The translations under genes and the position numbers were made by a program. From Bradyrhizobium jicamae (lineage in GTDB: Bacteria; Pseudomonadota; Alphaproteobacteria; Rhizobiales; Xanthobacteraceae), in the NCBI RefSeq assembly GCF_018130695.1, contig NZ_JAFCJX010000016.1, forward strand, positions 124,001 to 188,000: a stretch of 64,000 nt of DNA. The letters run 5' to 3'. Positions within the stretch are counted from its first letter, which is position 1; every line of letters starts with the position of its first letter. Below are positions 25,761 to 33,596 of this stretch, in pieces. The notes under the pieces are model-generated. The model made no database searches. It was not told the origin of the DNA and saw nothing but the letters and a program-made list of their open reading frames with translations.

Positions 25761-26681
25761 ATGGACCAGTTGGCGGCGATGGCGACCTTTGTCCGGGCGG
25801 TCGACACCGGCAGCCTGTCGGCGGCAGCGCGATCATTGCCGAGCTCGCTGACCTCGGTGAGCCGGCAGATCTCCGCGCTTGAAGAGCACTACGGCACCCG
25901 CCTGCTGCTGCGCACGACGCGTCAGCTCGCGCTCACCGACGAGGGCCGCATCCTCTATGAGCGCGCCAAATCGATCCTCGGCGAAGTGAAGGAGATCGAG
26001 GCCGCGCTGTCGCACGACCGCCACCAACCGTCAGGGCGGATCCGGGTCAGCTCGCCGAGCCTGATGGGACGGCTCGTGATTGCGCCGCTGCTCGCGGACT
26101 TCCTGCGCCGCTATCCCGCGCTGTCGGTCGATCTGCTGCTGGTCGATCGCGCCGTCGACATGGTGGAGGAGGACATCCATCTCGCGATCCGCGTCGGGCG
26201 CCTGCGGGATTCGCAGTTGGTCGCGCGCAAGCTGGCGGATTTGCGCATGATCGTCTGCGCGTCGCCGTCCTATCTCGCGGCGCGCGGCGTACCGCAGACG
26301 CCTGATGATCTCGCGCAGCACGACTGCCTCGTCTTCTCCGATATCCCGGGGAGTGCCGAGTGGCGCTTCGCCGATGGCAGCAAGGCAGGCCGCAAAATCC
26401 GCATGACCGGTCGGCTCTGGATGAATAGCCTCGACGCGCTCGCGGCGGCCGCCAGGGAGGGCGCCGGCATCGTGCGGGTGCCGTCCTGGCAGGTCGAGGC
26501 CGATCTGACTGGCGGTTCACTGGTCCGCCTGCTCACGGATTTTGAGTCGGCCCCGACGCCGCTGCACCTGATGTTCCAGCCGTCGCGGCTGGCTTCGCCG
26601 AAGATCAGGGCGTTCGTCGATTACCTCGTCGAGCGATGGCGCGAGCGCGATCCATTCGCGGCGCAGGTATCACCTCTGTAA
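25761..26681 (+). CDS. LysR-family transcriptional regulator
   Basis: 306 residues from ATG 25761. The winged helix-turn-helix is in AMATFVRAVDTGSLSAAARS and LTSVSRQISALEEHYGTRLL; the remaining 215 residues are the periplasmic-binding-like effector domain with SSPSLMGRLVIAPLLADFL and HLAIRVGRLRDSQLVARKL. Its N-terminus resembles the large LysR subgroup that acts near its own divergent gene, here the TSUP exporter, whose expression it may control. Confidence 0.93.
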   Translation: MDQLAAMATFVRAVDTGSLSAAARSLPSSLTSVSRQISALEEHYGTRLLLRTTRQLALTDEGRILYERAKSILGEVKEIEAALSHDRHQPSGRIRVSSPSLMGRLVIAPLLADFLRRYPALSVDLLLVDRAVDMVEEDIHLAIRVGRLRDSQLVARKLADLRMIVCASPSYLAARGVPQTPDDLAQHDCLVFSDIPGSAEWRFADGSKAGRKIRMTGRLWMNSLDALAAAAREGAGIVRVPSWQVEADLTGGSLVRLLTDFESAPTPLHLMFQPSRLASPKIRAFVDYLVERWRERDPFAAQVSPL

Positions 26682-26686
26682 AGAGA

Positions 26687-26734
26687 GAATCATGATTCGA
26701 TTCTTAAACTGTGCCAACTGACGGTGGTATACCA
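26687..26734. promoter_or_regulatory. Two short palindromes upstream of sdhCDAB
   Basis: GAATCATGATTC (26687-26698) and TGGTATACCA (26725-26734) are perfect palindromes in the 215-base space before sdhC. TGGTATACCA has the shape of GntR-family (FCD-type) operators. Which regulator binds, if any, is not known; short palindromes also occur by chance. Confidence 0.35.
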
Positions 26735-26896
26735 AGCTGCTGATCAAACGGGCATCATCGGGCTCTAAGACTGAACTGCTGTTCGAACCTATGCCATTTG
26801 GTCGTTGCACGGACTGATTCGACTCCGTAAATAGAATTTATCTACCGCGTTCCCCGATGGGCCGGCCGCGGTGCCACACAACATACAAAGCCGCCG

Positions 26897-27295
26897 ATGA
26901 CCGCCAGGATCGAACGACCGCTTTCGCCCCATCTTCAGACCTATCGCGTGACCCTGACGATGGCGATGTCCATCATCCACCGCGCGACCGGAATTGCGAT
27001 GTATTTCGGCACGCTGCTGGTCGCCTGGTGGCTGATCGCCACCGCCTCCGGCCCCGGAGCCTACGCCTATGTGCAGGCCTTCACCGGCAGCATCATCGGC
27101 AAGCTGATCCTGTTCGGCTACACATGGTCGCTGCTGCATCATCTGGTCAGCGGTATCCGCTACTTCTTCTGGGACCTCGGCTATGGCTTCAAGCCCAATG
27201 AGCGCGAGGCGCTGACCTGGGGTGCGGCGATCGCGGGCATCTCGCTGACCGTGCTGGTATGGATCATTGCCTACGCGGTGGGAGGCCCACGATGA
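26897..27295 (+). CDS. sdhC: Succinate dehydrogenase cytochrome b556 subunit
   Basis: 132 residues, three membrane helices. RPLSPHLQTYRVTLTMAMSI and IIHRATGIAMYFGTLLVAWW form the SdhC signature, and WSLLHHLVSGIRYFFWDLGY includes the heme-ligand histidine. It anchors complex II and forms the quinone site with SdhD. First gene of sdhCDAB; its stop overlaps the sdhD start (ATGA). Confidence 0.96.
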   Translation: MTARIERPLSPHLQTYRVTLTMAMSIIHRATGIAMYFGTLLVAWWLIATASGPGAYAYVQAFTGSIIGKLILFGYTWSLLHHLVSGIRYFFWDLGYGFKPNEREALTWGAAIAGISLTVLVWIIAYAVGGPR

Positions 27296-27684
27296 GCGGC
27301 CCGTCCTCGATGCGCACGCCGCTGGCGCGCGTCCGCAATCTCGGTTCCTCGCATTCCGGCACCAAGGATTTCTGGCGCCAGCGCCTCACCGCCGTGGCGA
27401 TGACGCTGCTGATCGTGCCCGTGCTGGTGGTGGTCCTGATGCTGGGCCGCAGCAACCAGGCCGGTGCGGCGCAGACCCTCGGCTCGCTGCCGATCGCAAT
27501 CATCATGCTGCTCTTCATCATCGCCAGCACCTGGCACATGAAGATCGGCATGCAGATCGTGGTCGAGGACTACGTGCACAGCGAGAAGCTCAAGCTCGCT
27601 TGCGTGATAGCGAATAATTTCTTCTGTATCGCGGTGGCGTTGTCATCCATCTACGCGATCCTTAAACTGTCTTCGGGAGTCTGA
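27292..27684 (+). CDS. sdhD: Succinate dehydrogenase hydrophobic membrane anchor
   Basis: 130 residues from MSGPSSMRTPLARVRNLGSS, overlapping sdhC by four bases. GSSHSGTKDFWRQRLTAVAM is the SdhD N-terminal motif; three helices follow, and TWHMKIGMQIVVEDYVHSEK carries the heme/quinone-site residues. The extension to 27259 in the same frame is rejected. Confidence 0.96.
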   Translation: MSGPSSMRTPLARVRNLGSSHSGTKDFWRQRLTAVAMTLLIVPVLVVVLMLGRSNQAGAAQTLGSLPIAIIMLLFIIASTWHMKIGMQIVVEDYVHSEKLKLACVIANNFFCIAVALSSIYAILKLSSGV

Positions 27685-27686
27685 TC

Positions 27687-29528
27687 ATGGCCGGAGAAGG
27701 TAACGGCAAGGCCACCAACGGAAGTGGCCCGGCGACCAATGGCAAGGCCTATCCGATCGAGGACCACACCTACGACGTCGTCGTGGTCGGCGCCGGCGGC
27801 GCGGGCCTGCGCGCCGTGGTCGGCTGCTCGGAAGCCGGTCTGCGCACCGCCTGCATCACCAAGGTGTTTCCGACCCGCTCGCACACCGTGGCGGCGCAGG
27901 GCGGCATCTCGGCCTCGCTCGGCAACATGCACCAGGACGACTGGCGCTGGCACATGTACGACACCGTGAAGGGATCGGACTGGCTCGGCGACCAGGATGC
28001 GATCGAATACATGGTGCGCAACGCGCCGGAGGCCGTCTACGAGCTCGAGCATTGGGGCGTGCCGTTCTCGCGCACCGAGGACGGCAAGATCTATCAGCGC
28101 CCGTTCGGCGGCATGACGGTGGAGTTCGGCAAGAGCCAGGCGCAGCGCACCTGCGCCGCTGCCGATCGCACCGGGCATGCGATGCTGCACACGATGTACG
28201 GCCAGTCGCTGCGCCACTCGGCCGAGTTCTTCATCGAGTTCTTCGCCATCGACCTGATCATGGACGACCAGGGCGTCTGCCGCGGCGTGATCGCGCTCAA
28301 GCTCGATGACGGCACGCTGCACCGTTTCCGCGCCCAGACCACGATCCTGGCCACCGGCGGCTACGGCCGCGCCTACGCCTCCTGCACCTCGGCGCACACC
28401 TGCACCGGCGACGGCGGCGGCATGGTGCTGCGCGCCGGCCTCCCGATGCAGGACATGGAGTTCGTCCAGTTCCACCCGACCGGCATCTACGGCTCGGGCT
28501 GCCTCGTCACCGAGGGCGCCCGCGGCGAAGGCGGCTATCTCGTCAACTCCGAGGGCGAGCGCTTCATGGAGCGCTATGCGCCGTCAGCCAAGGATCTCGC
28601 TTCGCGCGACGTCGTCTCGCGCGCGATGACCATCGAGATCCGCGAAGGCCGCGGCGTCGGCAAGAAGAAGGACCACATCTACCTGCACCTCGATCATCTC
28701 GATCCGAAGGTGCTGAACGAGCGGCTGCCGGGCATCTCCGAGTCGGCGAAGATCTTCGCCAATGTCGACGTCACCCGCGAGCCGATCCCGATCGTCCCGA
28801 CCGTGCATTACAACATGGGCGGCATCGCCACGAATTATCACGCCGAGGTGCTGACCAAGCGCAATGGCGACGACAACTCCGTGGTGCCGGGCCTGATGGC
28901 GATTGGAGAGGCCGCTTGCGTCTCCGTGCACGGCGCCAACCGCCTCGGCTCCAATTCGCTGATCGACCTCGTCGTGTTCGGCCGCGCGGCTGCGCTGCGC
29001 TGCGCCGAGAAGCTGACCGCGAATGCCAAGCAGCCGGAGCTGCCGAAGGATTCGTCGGACCTCGCGCTCGGCCGCCTCGACCATTACCGGCACGCCGCCG
29101 GCGGCACGCCGACCGCGAAGCTGCGCGAGGGCATGCAGCATGTGATGCAGAACAATTGCGCGGTGTTCCGCACCGGCGACCTGCTGCAGGAAGGCCAGAA
29201 CCTGATCCACAAGGTGTATGGCGGCATCGGCGACGTCGGCGTCTCCGACCGCTCGCTGGTGTGGAATTCCGACCTGATCGAGACGCTCGAATTCGACAAT
29301 CTGATCGTGCAGGCGGTCGTCACGATGGACTCGGCGGCCAACCGCACCGAGAGCCGCGGCGCCCACGCCCGCGAGGACTTCTCCGAGCGCGACGACAAGA
29401 ACTGGATGAAGCACACGCTGGCGTGGATCGATCAGGGCGGCAAGACCACGATCGATTACCGCCCGGTGCACGATTACACGATGACCAATGACGTGCAGTA
29501 CATCCCGCCGAAGGCGCGGGTCTACTGA
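27687..29528 (+). CDS. sdhA: Succinate dehydrogenase flavoprotein subunit
   Basis: 613 residues. VVVVGAGGAGLRAVVGCSEA binds FAD, and H66 in TRSHTVAAQGGISASLGNM is the covalent flavin attachment site. Further marks: ATGGYGRAYASCTSAHTCTG, FHPTGIYGSGCLVTEGARGE, MGGIATNYHAEVL and CVSVHGANRLGSNSLIDLVV. An N-terminal Gly/Asn-rich tail of about 20 residues precedes the domain. It starts two bases after sdhD with GGGAG inside sdhD, so it is translationally coupled. Confidence 0.98.
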   Translation: MAGEGNGKATNGSGPATNGKAYPIEDHTYDVVVVGAGGAGLRAVVGCSEAGLRTACITKVFPTRSHTVAAQGGISASLGNMHQDDWRWHMYDTVKGSDWLGDQDAIEYMVRNAPEAVYELEHWGVPFSRTEDGKIYQRPFGGMTVEFGKSQAQRTCAAADRTGHAMLHTMYGQSLRHSAEFFIEFFAIDLIMDDQGVCRGVIALKLDDGTLHRFRAQTTILATGGYGRAYASCTSAHTCTGDGGGMVLRAGLPMQDMEFVQFHPTGIYGSGCLVTEGARGEGGYLVNSEGERFMERYAPSAKDLASRDVVSRAMTIEIREGRGVGKKKDHIYLHLDHLDPKVLNERLPGISESAKIFANVDVTREPIPIVPTVHYNMGGIATNYHAEVLTKRNGDDNSVVPGLMAIGEAACVSVHGANRLGSNSLIDLVVFGRAAALRCAEKLTANAKQPELPKDSSDLALGRLDHYRHAAGGTPTAKLREGMQHVMQNNCAVFRTGDLLQEGQNLIHKVYGGIGDVGVSDRSLVWNSDLIETLEFDNLIVQAVVTMDSAANRTESRGAHAREDFSERDDKNWMKHTLAWIDQGGKTTIDYRPVHDYTMTNDVQYIPPKARVY

Positions 29529-29547
29529 GAACCAAGGCTGTTAAAGC

Positions 29548-30333
29548 ATGGCTGAATTCACGCTTCCCAAGAATTCCAAGATCACCGGCGGCAAGACCTG
29601 GCCGAAGCCGGCGGGCGCCACCGAGACGCGCGAATTCCGGGTCTATCGCTGGAATCCGGATGACGGCAAGAATCCGAGCGTCGACACCTATCACGTCGAC
29701 ATCCATGATTGCGGCCCGATGGTGCTGGACGGCCTGATCTGGATCAAGAACCACATCGATCCGACGCTGACCTTCCGCCGCTCCTGCCGCGAGGGCGTCT
29801 GCGGCTCCTGCGCCATGAACATCGACGGCCAGAACACGCTGGCCTGCACCAAGTCGATGCACGACGTCGCCCACGGCGGCGCGGTGAAGGTCAATCCGCT
29901 GCCGCACCAGCCGGTGGTGAAGGACCTCGTCCCTGACTTGACGAACTTCTACGCGCAGTACGCCTCGATCGAGCCGTGGCTGAAGACGACCACGCCGACG
30001 CCGCAGAAGGAATGGAAGCAGAGCCACGAGGACCGCGAGAAGCTCGACGGCCTCTACGAATGCATCCTGTGCGCCTGCTGCTCGACCTCGTGCCCGAGCT
30101 ACTGGTGGAACAGCGACCGCTTCCTCGGCCCCGCCGCGCTGCTGCAGGCCACGCGCTGGGTCACGGACTCCCGCGATGAGGCGACCGGCGAACGCCTCGA
30201 CAATCTCGAGGACCCGTTCCGCCTCTACCGCTGCCACACCATCATGAACTGCGCCAAGGCCTGCCCGAAGGGACTGAACCCATCGGAAGCGATCGCCGAG
30301 CTCAAGCTGAAAATGGTGGAGCGGCAGATCTAG
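29548..30333 (+). CDS. sdhB: Succinate dehydrogenase iron-sulfur subunit
   Basis: 261 residues. [2Fe-2S] cluster in FRRSCREGVCGSCAMN plus the later ACTK Cys; [4Fe-4S] in LYECILCACCSTSCPSYWWN; [3Fe-4S] in YRCHTIMNCAKACPKGLNP. It passes electrons from SdhA flavin to the quinone site. Last gene of the operon, 19 bases after sdhA, followed by a hairpin terminator. Confidence 0.98.
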   Translation: MAEFTLPKNSKITGGKTWPKPAGATETREFRVYRWNPDDGKNPSVDTYHVDIHDCGPMVLDGLIWIKNHIDPTLTFRRSCREGVCGSCAMNIDGQNTLACTKSMHDVAHGGAVKVNPLPHQPVVKDLVPDLTNFYAQYASIEPWLKTTTPTPQKEWKQSHEDREKLDGLYECILCACCSTSCPSYWWNSDRFLGPAALLQATRWVTDSRDEATGERLDNLEDPFRLYRCHTIMNCAKACPKGLNPSEAIAELKLKMVERQI

Positions 30334-30364
30334 GCCGCGCGCGCCAAGTTCGAGCAAATTCCGG

Positions 30365-30407
30365 AAGCGCGATGACGATCGGCCGATCGCATCGCGCTTT
30401 TGCTTTT
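30365..30407 (+). terminator. Terminator after sdhB
   Basis: AAGCGCGATG, an inner CGATCGGCCGATCG, and CATCGCGCTT make a long stem followed by TTGCTTTT. The rest of the 329-base gap 30334-30662 holds the palindrome at 30593 and no gene. Confidence 0.85.
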
Positions 30408-30592
30408 CAGGCGCGACTGACGCCCGTCAGGACAAGCGCCGGTCGATGCCGTCGCGCCGGCGAAGACGGACTGCGACCGTCCCAACCCGCTCCCACCGAA
30501 ATATCGAAAACAACCCCATGCAAAGTAGAAATGGCGGGCGCCCGTGAGGATATCGGCACCACCGGGCACTTCGGTTGCCTAACATTACCCTC

Positions 30593-30611
30593 AGGTCAAT
30601 CGTATTGACCT
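30593..30611. promoter_or_regulatory. Perfect inverted repeat before the thioesterase gene
   Basis: AGGTCAAT-CGT-ATTGACCT, two perfect 8-bp arms, 52 bases before ATG 30663. The right arm TTGACC could serve as a -35 hexamer, so a bound repressor would block it. The binding protein is unknown. Confidence 0.5.
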
Positions 30612-30662
30612 TAATGCAATCGTCACGCATTGTCCTCCGCGCACCCTTGTCAGGAGGACCGA

Positions 30663-31124
30663 ATGGATTCCGCCACCGAAGCACCGCAACGCACCGGCCT
30701 TGATCTGGTCAGGGCAAGCTTTGCGGCCGGCGGCTCCCCGCGCGGAATCGGCAAGACGATGCGCTTCAAGGGCACGTCGGCCGATGTCGGAAAGGTCGTC
30801 CTTGAAGGCTTCCCCGACGAGGACTTCTACAATCCGCTTGGGACGGTCCACGGCGGCTACGCCGCAACCATGCTCGACGCGGCCATGGGACTGGCGACGC
30901 ACACGGCGATCCCGCTCGACTGCGGCTACTCAACCATCGACCTGAACGTCACCTATTTGAAAGCGATGCGGGCCGACAGCGCGCCGGTGACGGCCGAGGG
31001 CCGCGCGATCCACGTCGGACGGCGGCTGGTTGCCTGCGAGGCCCAACTGAAGGATCGGAATGGCAAGCTTTGCGCGCGCGCAACGGCCACGTTCATGGTC
31101 ATTGCGCGCGCGGACTCGGCCTGA
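30663..31124 (+). CDS. PaaI-family hotdog thioesterase
   Basis: 153 residues from ATG 30663 with AGGAGG upstream. The hotdog-fold signature NPLGTVHGGYAATMLDAAMG is present, with TAIPLDCGYSTIDLNVTYLK and a C-terminal ARATATFMVIA strand. PaaI-type enzymes hydrolyse acyl- or aryl-CoA esters. It stands alone, convergent with feoB, behind a perfect inverted repeat that may be its operator. Confidence 0.88.
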   Translation: MDSATEAPQRTGLDLVRASFAAGGSPRGIGKTMRFKGTSADVGKVVLEGFPDEDFYNPLGTVHGGYAATMLDAAMGLATHTAIPLDCGYSTIDLNVTYLKAMRADSAPVTAEGRAIHVGRRLVACEAQLKDRNGKLCARATATFMVIARADSA

Positions 31125-31160
31125 AGAACAAGTCCAGCCTCTCGCCGGCCGGCCGGAGCC

Positions 31161-33041
31161 CTACGACACCCCCAGCGCCCGCGCCAGGCTGTACGTCAGC
31201 AAGCTCGCCACATACGCCAGCGCGAGCATGTAGACGAACGTCACCACCATCCACTTCGCACTTCCCGTCTCGCGGCGGATCACCGCGAGCGTCGAGGCGC
31301 ATTGCGGGGCGAAGATGTACCAGACGAGCAGCGATAGCGCGGTCGCAAGGCCCCATTTCTGCGCCAGCACCTGGCCGATCTGGTCGGCGGCTTCCTTGCC
31401 GCCCTCGATCGAATAGACGGTGCCCAGCGCTGCAACCGCGACCTCGCGCGCCGCCATGCCCGGGATCAGGGCGACGGCGATCTGCCAGTTGAAGCCGATC
31501 GGCGCCAGCAGCGGCTCCAGCGCCTTGCCGATCATCGCAGCGAGGCTGTAGTTGATCGCGGGTCCTTCCGCGCCGGCGGGGGCTTGCGGGAATGAGGCGA
31601 GCGCCCAGATCAGGACCATCATCGACAGGATCGTGGTGCCGGCGCGATAGAGGAACATCTTGGCGCGGGTGAACACGCCGATCGCGATGCTCTTCAGCCG
31701 CGGCATCTTGTAGTCGGGCAATTCCAGCATGAACGGCGCCGGCGCGTGGTCGCGCCACAGGAAGAATTTTGCGATCGCCGACACGCTGAGCGCGCTGATG
31801 ATGCCGGCCGCATAGAGGCCGAACATCACCAGGCCTTGCAGATTGACGAAACCCCACACGGTTTCCGCCGGCACGAAGGCCGAGATGATCAGCGTGTAGA
31901 CGGGAATGCGCGCCGAGCAGGTCATCAAGGGCGCGATCAGGATCGTGGTCAGGCGGTCGCGGCGGTTGTCGATCACGCGCGTCGCCATGATGCCGGGGAT
32001 CGCGCAGGCGAAGCTCGACAGCAGCGGGATGAAGGCGCGGCCGTGGAGGCCGGCGCCGCCCATGATGCGGTCCATCAGGAACGCGGCGCGCGCCATGTAG
32101 CCGAAATCTTCCAAGAGCAGGATGAACAGGAAGATCATGATGATCTGCGGCAGGAACACGATCACGCTGCCGACGCCCGAGATCAGGCCGTTCTGCAGAA
32201 AACTCTGCAGCAGGGTCCAGCTTTCCGGCAGCCAGTCATGGATCAACTGCCCGAGCGCGGCAAAGCTGCCGGACAAGAATTCCATCGCCGGCTGCGCCCA
32301 GCTGAACACCGCCTGGAACATCACGAACAGGATCAGCGCCAGGATCACGAGGCCGCCGATTGGATGCAGCACGACGGAATCGATCCGCGTCGTCAGCGTG
32401 TCCGGCTTGGCCGGGAGCGTGACAGCGGCGGCGATGATGCGATCGGCCTCGCGCTGCGCGGCCTTGAGATCGGCAATGGTCGGCGCGGTCCATTCATTCG
32501 TGACCGCTACCTCGTGGCCGCGGTCGAGGAATTCGTCGGTCCGGCGCAGCAGCTCGTCGACGCCGCCCTTGCGGACGGCAACCGAGGTGACGATCGGCAG
32601 ACCGAGCTCGGCCGAGAGCTTGTCGAGATCGATGTCGACGCCGCGGCGCCTGGCGATGTCGATCATGTTGAGCACCAGCATCATCGGCCGCCCGACGCGC
32701 TTCAGCTCGAGCACCAGGCGCAAGGTCAGCCGCAGATTGGTGGCGTCGGCGACGCAGAGCATGAGATCCGGCACCGCCTCGCCCTCGAACCGGCCGAGCA
32801 CGATGTCCCGCGTGATCTCCTCATCCGGGCTGCGGCCGCGCAAGGAATAGGTGCCGGGCAGGTCCAGCACGGTGACGCTGCGGCCTTCCGGCGTGACGAA
32901 GCCGCCGGATTTGCGCTCGACGGTGACGCCGGGATAGTTGGCGACCTTCTGCCGGCTGCCGGTCAGGCTGTTGAACAGCGAGGTCTTGCCGGTATTGGGC
33001 GCGCCGACCAGGGCCAGGCGCAGGGATGCAGCAGCACTCAT
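31161..33041 (-). CDS. feoB: Ferrous iron transporter FeoB
   Basis: 626 residues, short for FeoB (E. coli 773), as in many alphaproteobacteria. The N-terminal G domain has LALVGAPNTGKTSLFNSLTG (G1), the VANYPGVTVERKSG switch, DLPGTYSLRGRSPDEEITRD and NMIDIARRRGVDID. The membrane part contains the two gate motifs around FACAIPGIMATRVIDNRRDR and PGMAAREVAVAALGTVYSIE. It imports Fe(II) across the inner membrane. It overlaps feoA by four bases (ATGA). Confidence 0.96.
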   Translation of the reverse strand: MSAAASLRLALVGAPNTGKTSLFNSLTGSRQKVANYPGVTVERKSGGFVTPEGRSVTVLDLPGTYSLRGRSPDEEITRDIVLGRFEGEAVPDLMLCVADATNLRLTLRLVLELKRVGRPMMLVLNMIDIARRRGVDIDLDKLSAELGLPIVTSVAVRKGGVDELLRRTDEFLDRGHEVAVTNEWTAPTIADLKAAQREADRIIAAAVTLPAKPDTLTTRIDSVVLHPIGGLVILALILFVMFQAVFSWAQPAMEFLSGSFAALGQLIHDWLPESWTLLQSFLQNGLISGVGSVIVFLPQIIMIFLFILLLEDFGYMARAAFLMDRIMGGAGLHGRAFIPLLSSFACAIPGIMATRVIDNRRDRLTTILIAPLMTCSARIPVYTLIISAFVPAETVWGFVNLQGLVMFGLYAAGIISALSVSAIAKFFLWRDHAPAPFMLELPDYKMPRLKSIAIGVFTRAKMFLYRAGTTILSMMVLIWALASFPQAPAGAEGPAINYSLAAMIGKALEPLLAPIGFNWQIAVALIPGMAAREVAVAALGTVYSIEGGKEAADQIGQVLAQKWGLATALSLLVWYIFAPQCASTLAVIRRETGSAKWMVVTFVYMLALAYVASLLTYSLARALGVS

Positions 33042-33325
33042 TCGACCACGACCGCCATGGCTTCGCTCCGCCTGAGCGCAATGGTGATGTTGTCCACCCG
33101 CACCGCGATCGGATCGCGCTTGATCGTCCCCTCGTGCAGGATCTCCACCCGCGCGCCCTCGACAAAGCCCATCTCGACCAGCCGCTGCTCGAGCTCCTGC
33201 GGCGGCAGCGACAGGCCGCTCGGGGGCGCATCGAGCCGGAGGATCTTGCCGACAAAACCGCGATCCGCGTGTCCGAGCCGGATGTCTCGGTCAGTCTCTT
33301 GGGAGTGGGTGGGAGCGCCTGTCAT
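33038..33325 (-). CDS. feoA: Ferrous iron transport protein A
   Basis: 95 residues with the SH3-like FeoA core: LPPQELEQRLVEMGFVEGAR, VEILHEGTIKRDPIAVRVDN and ALRRSEAMAVVVE. The N-terminal 25 residues are extra and polar. FeoA is a cytoplasmic regulator or partner of FeoB, which it overlaps. Confidence 0.92.
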   Translation of the reverse strand: MTGAPTHSQETDRDIRLGHADRGFVGKILRLDAPPSGLSLPPQELEQRLVEMGFVEGARVEILHEGTIKRDPIAVRVDNITIALRRSEAMAVVVE

Positions 33326-33379
33326 GGGGCCTGTTTTTCAGTAGGTAACCATAGGGTCAAGCCCTTGCCCGTAACGGCC

Positions 33380-33395
33380 TTTAGAACCGTTAAAA
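33380..33395 (-). promoter_or_regulatory. Candidate ICE (Irr box) upstream of feoAB
   Basis: On the + strand TTTAGAACCGTTAAAA, 55 bases before the feoA start; on the - strand it ends GTTCTAAA. One half-site matches the ICE consensus TTTAGAA-N3-TTCTAAA fully, the other only in part. Iron-responsive repression of feoAB would be expected. Read by eye, not scored. Confidence 0.4.
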
Positions 33396-33596
33396 ACAGC
33401 CGATGATCCCGGTCACAAGCCCGAAATGTTGACGCGGTCGTGAACGGAGGCGCGGCGCAATTGTCGGGCTTCCGGGGATTGACTTGCAATTGATTCAACC
33501 CTCGCCCGGAAGGCGAGCGGCGGGCTGACCCAGGCCACGCTTTCGCCTTCCGCAGCGGTTGCGTTTTGCGTTAAGGTTTTGCTGGAGTCGGAGCCC

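Noticed and set aside
26690..26715. Possible ICE before sdhC (TTCTTAAAC)
   Set aside because: Only a partial half-site; too weak to claim Irr control.
31746..33344. 532-residue + strand open frame opposite feoAB
   Set aside because: Entirely antisense to feoB/feoA, His/Asp/Arg-biased, no domain.
33478..33500. FixK/FNR-like sequence before the hybrid kinase
   Set aside because: TTGAC and TTCAA segments are present but spacing and symmetry do not fit TTGAT-N4-ATCAA.
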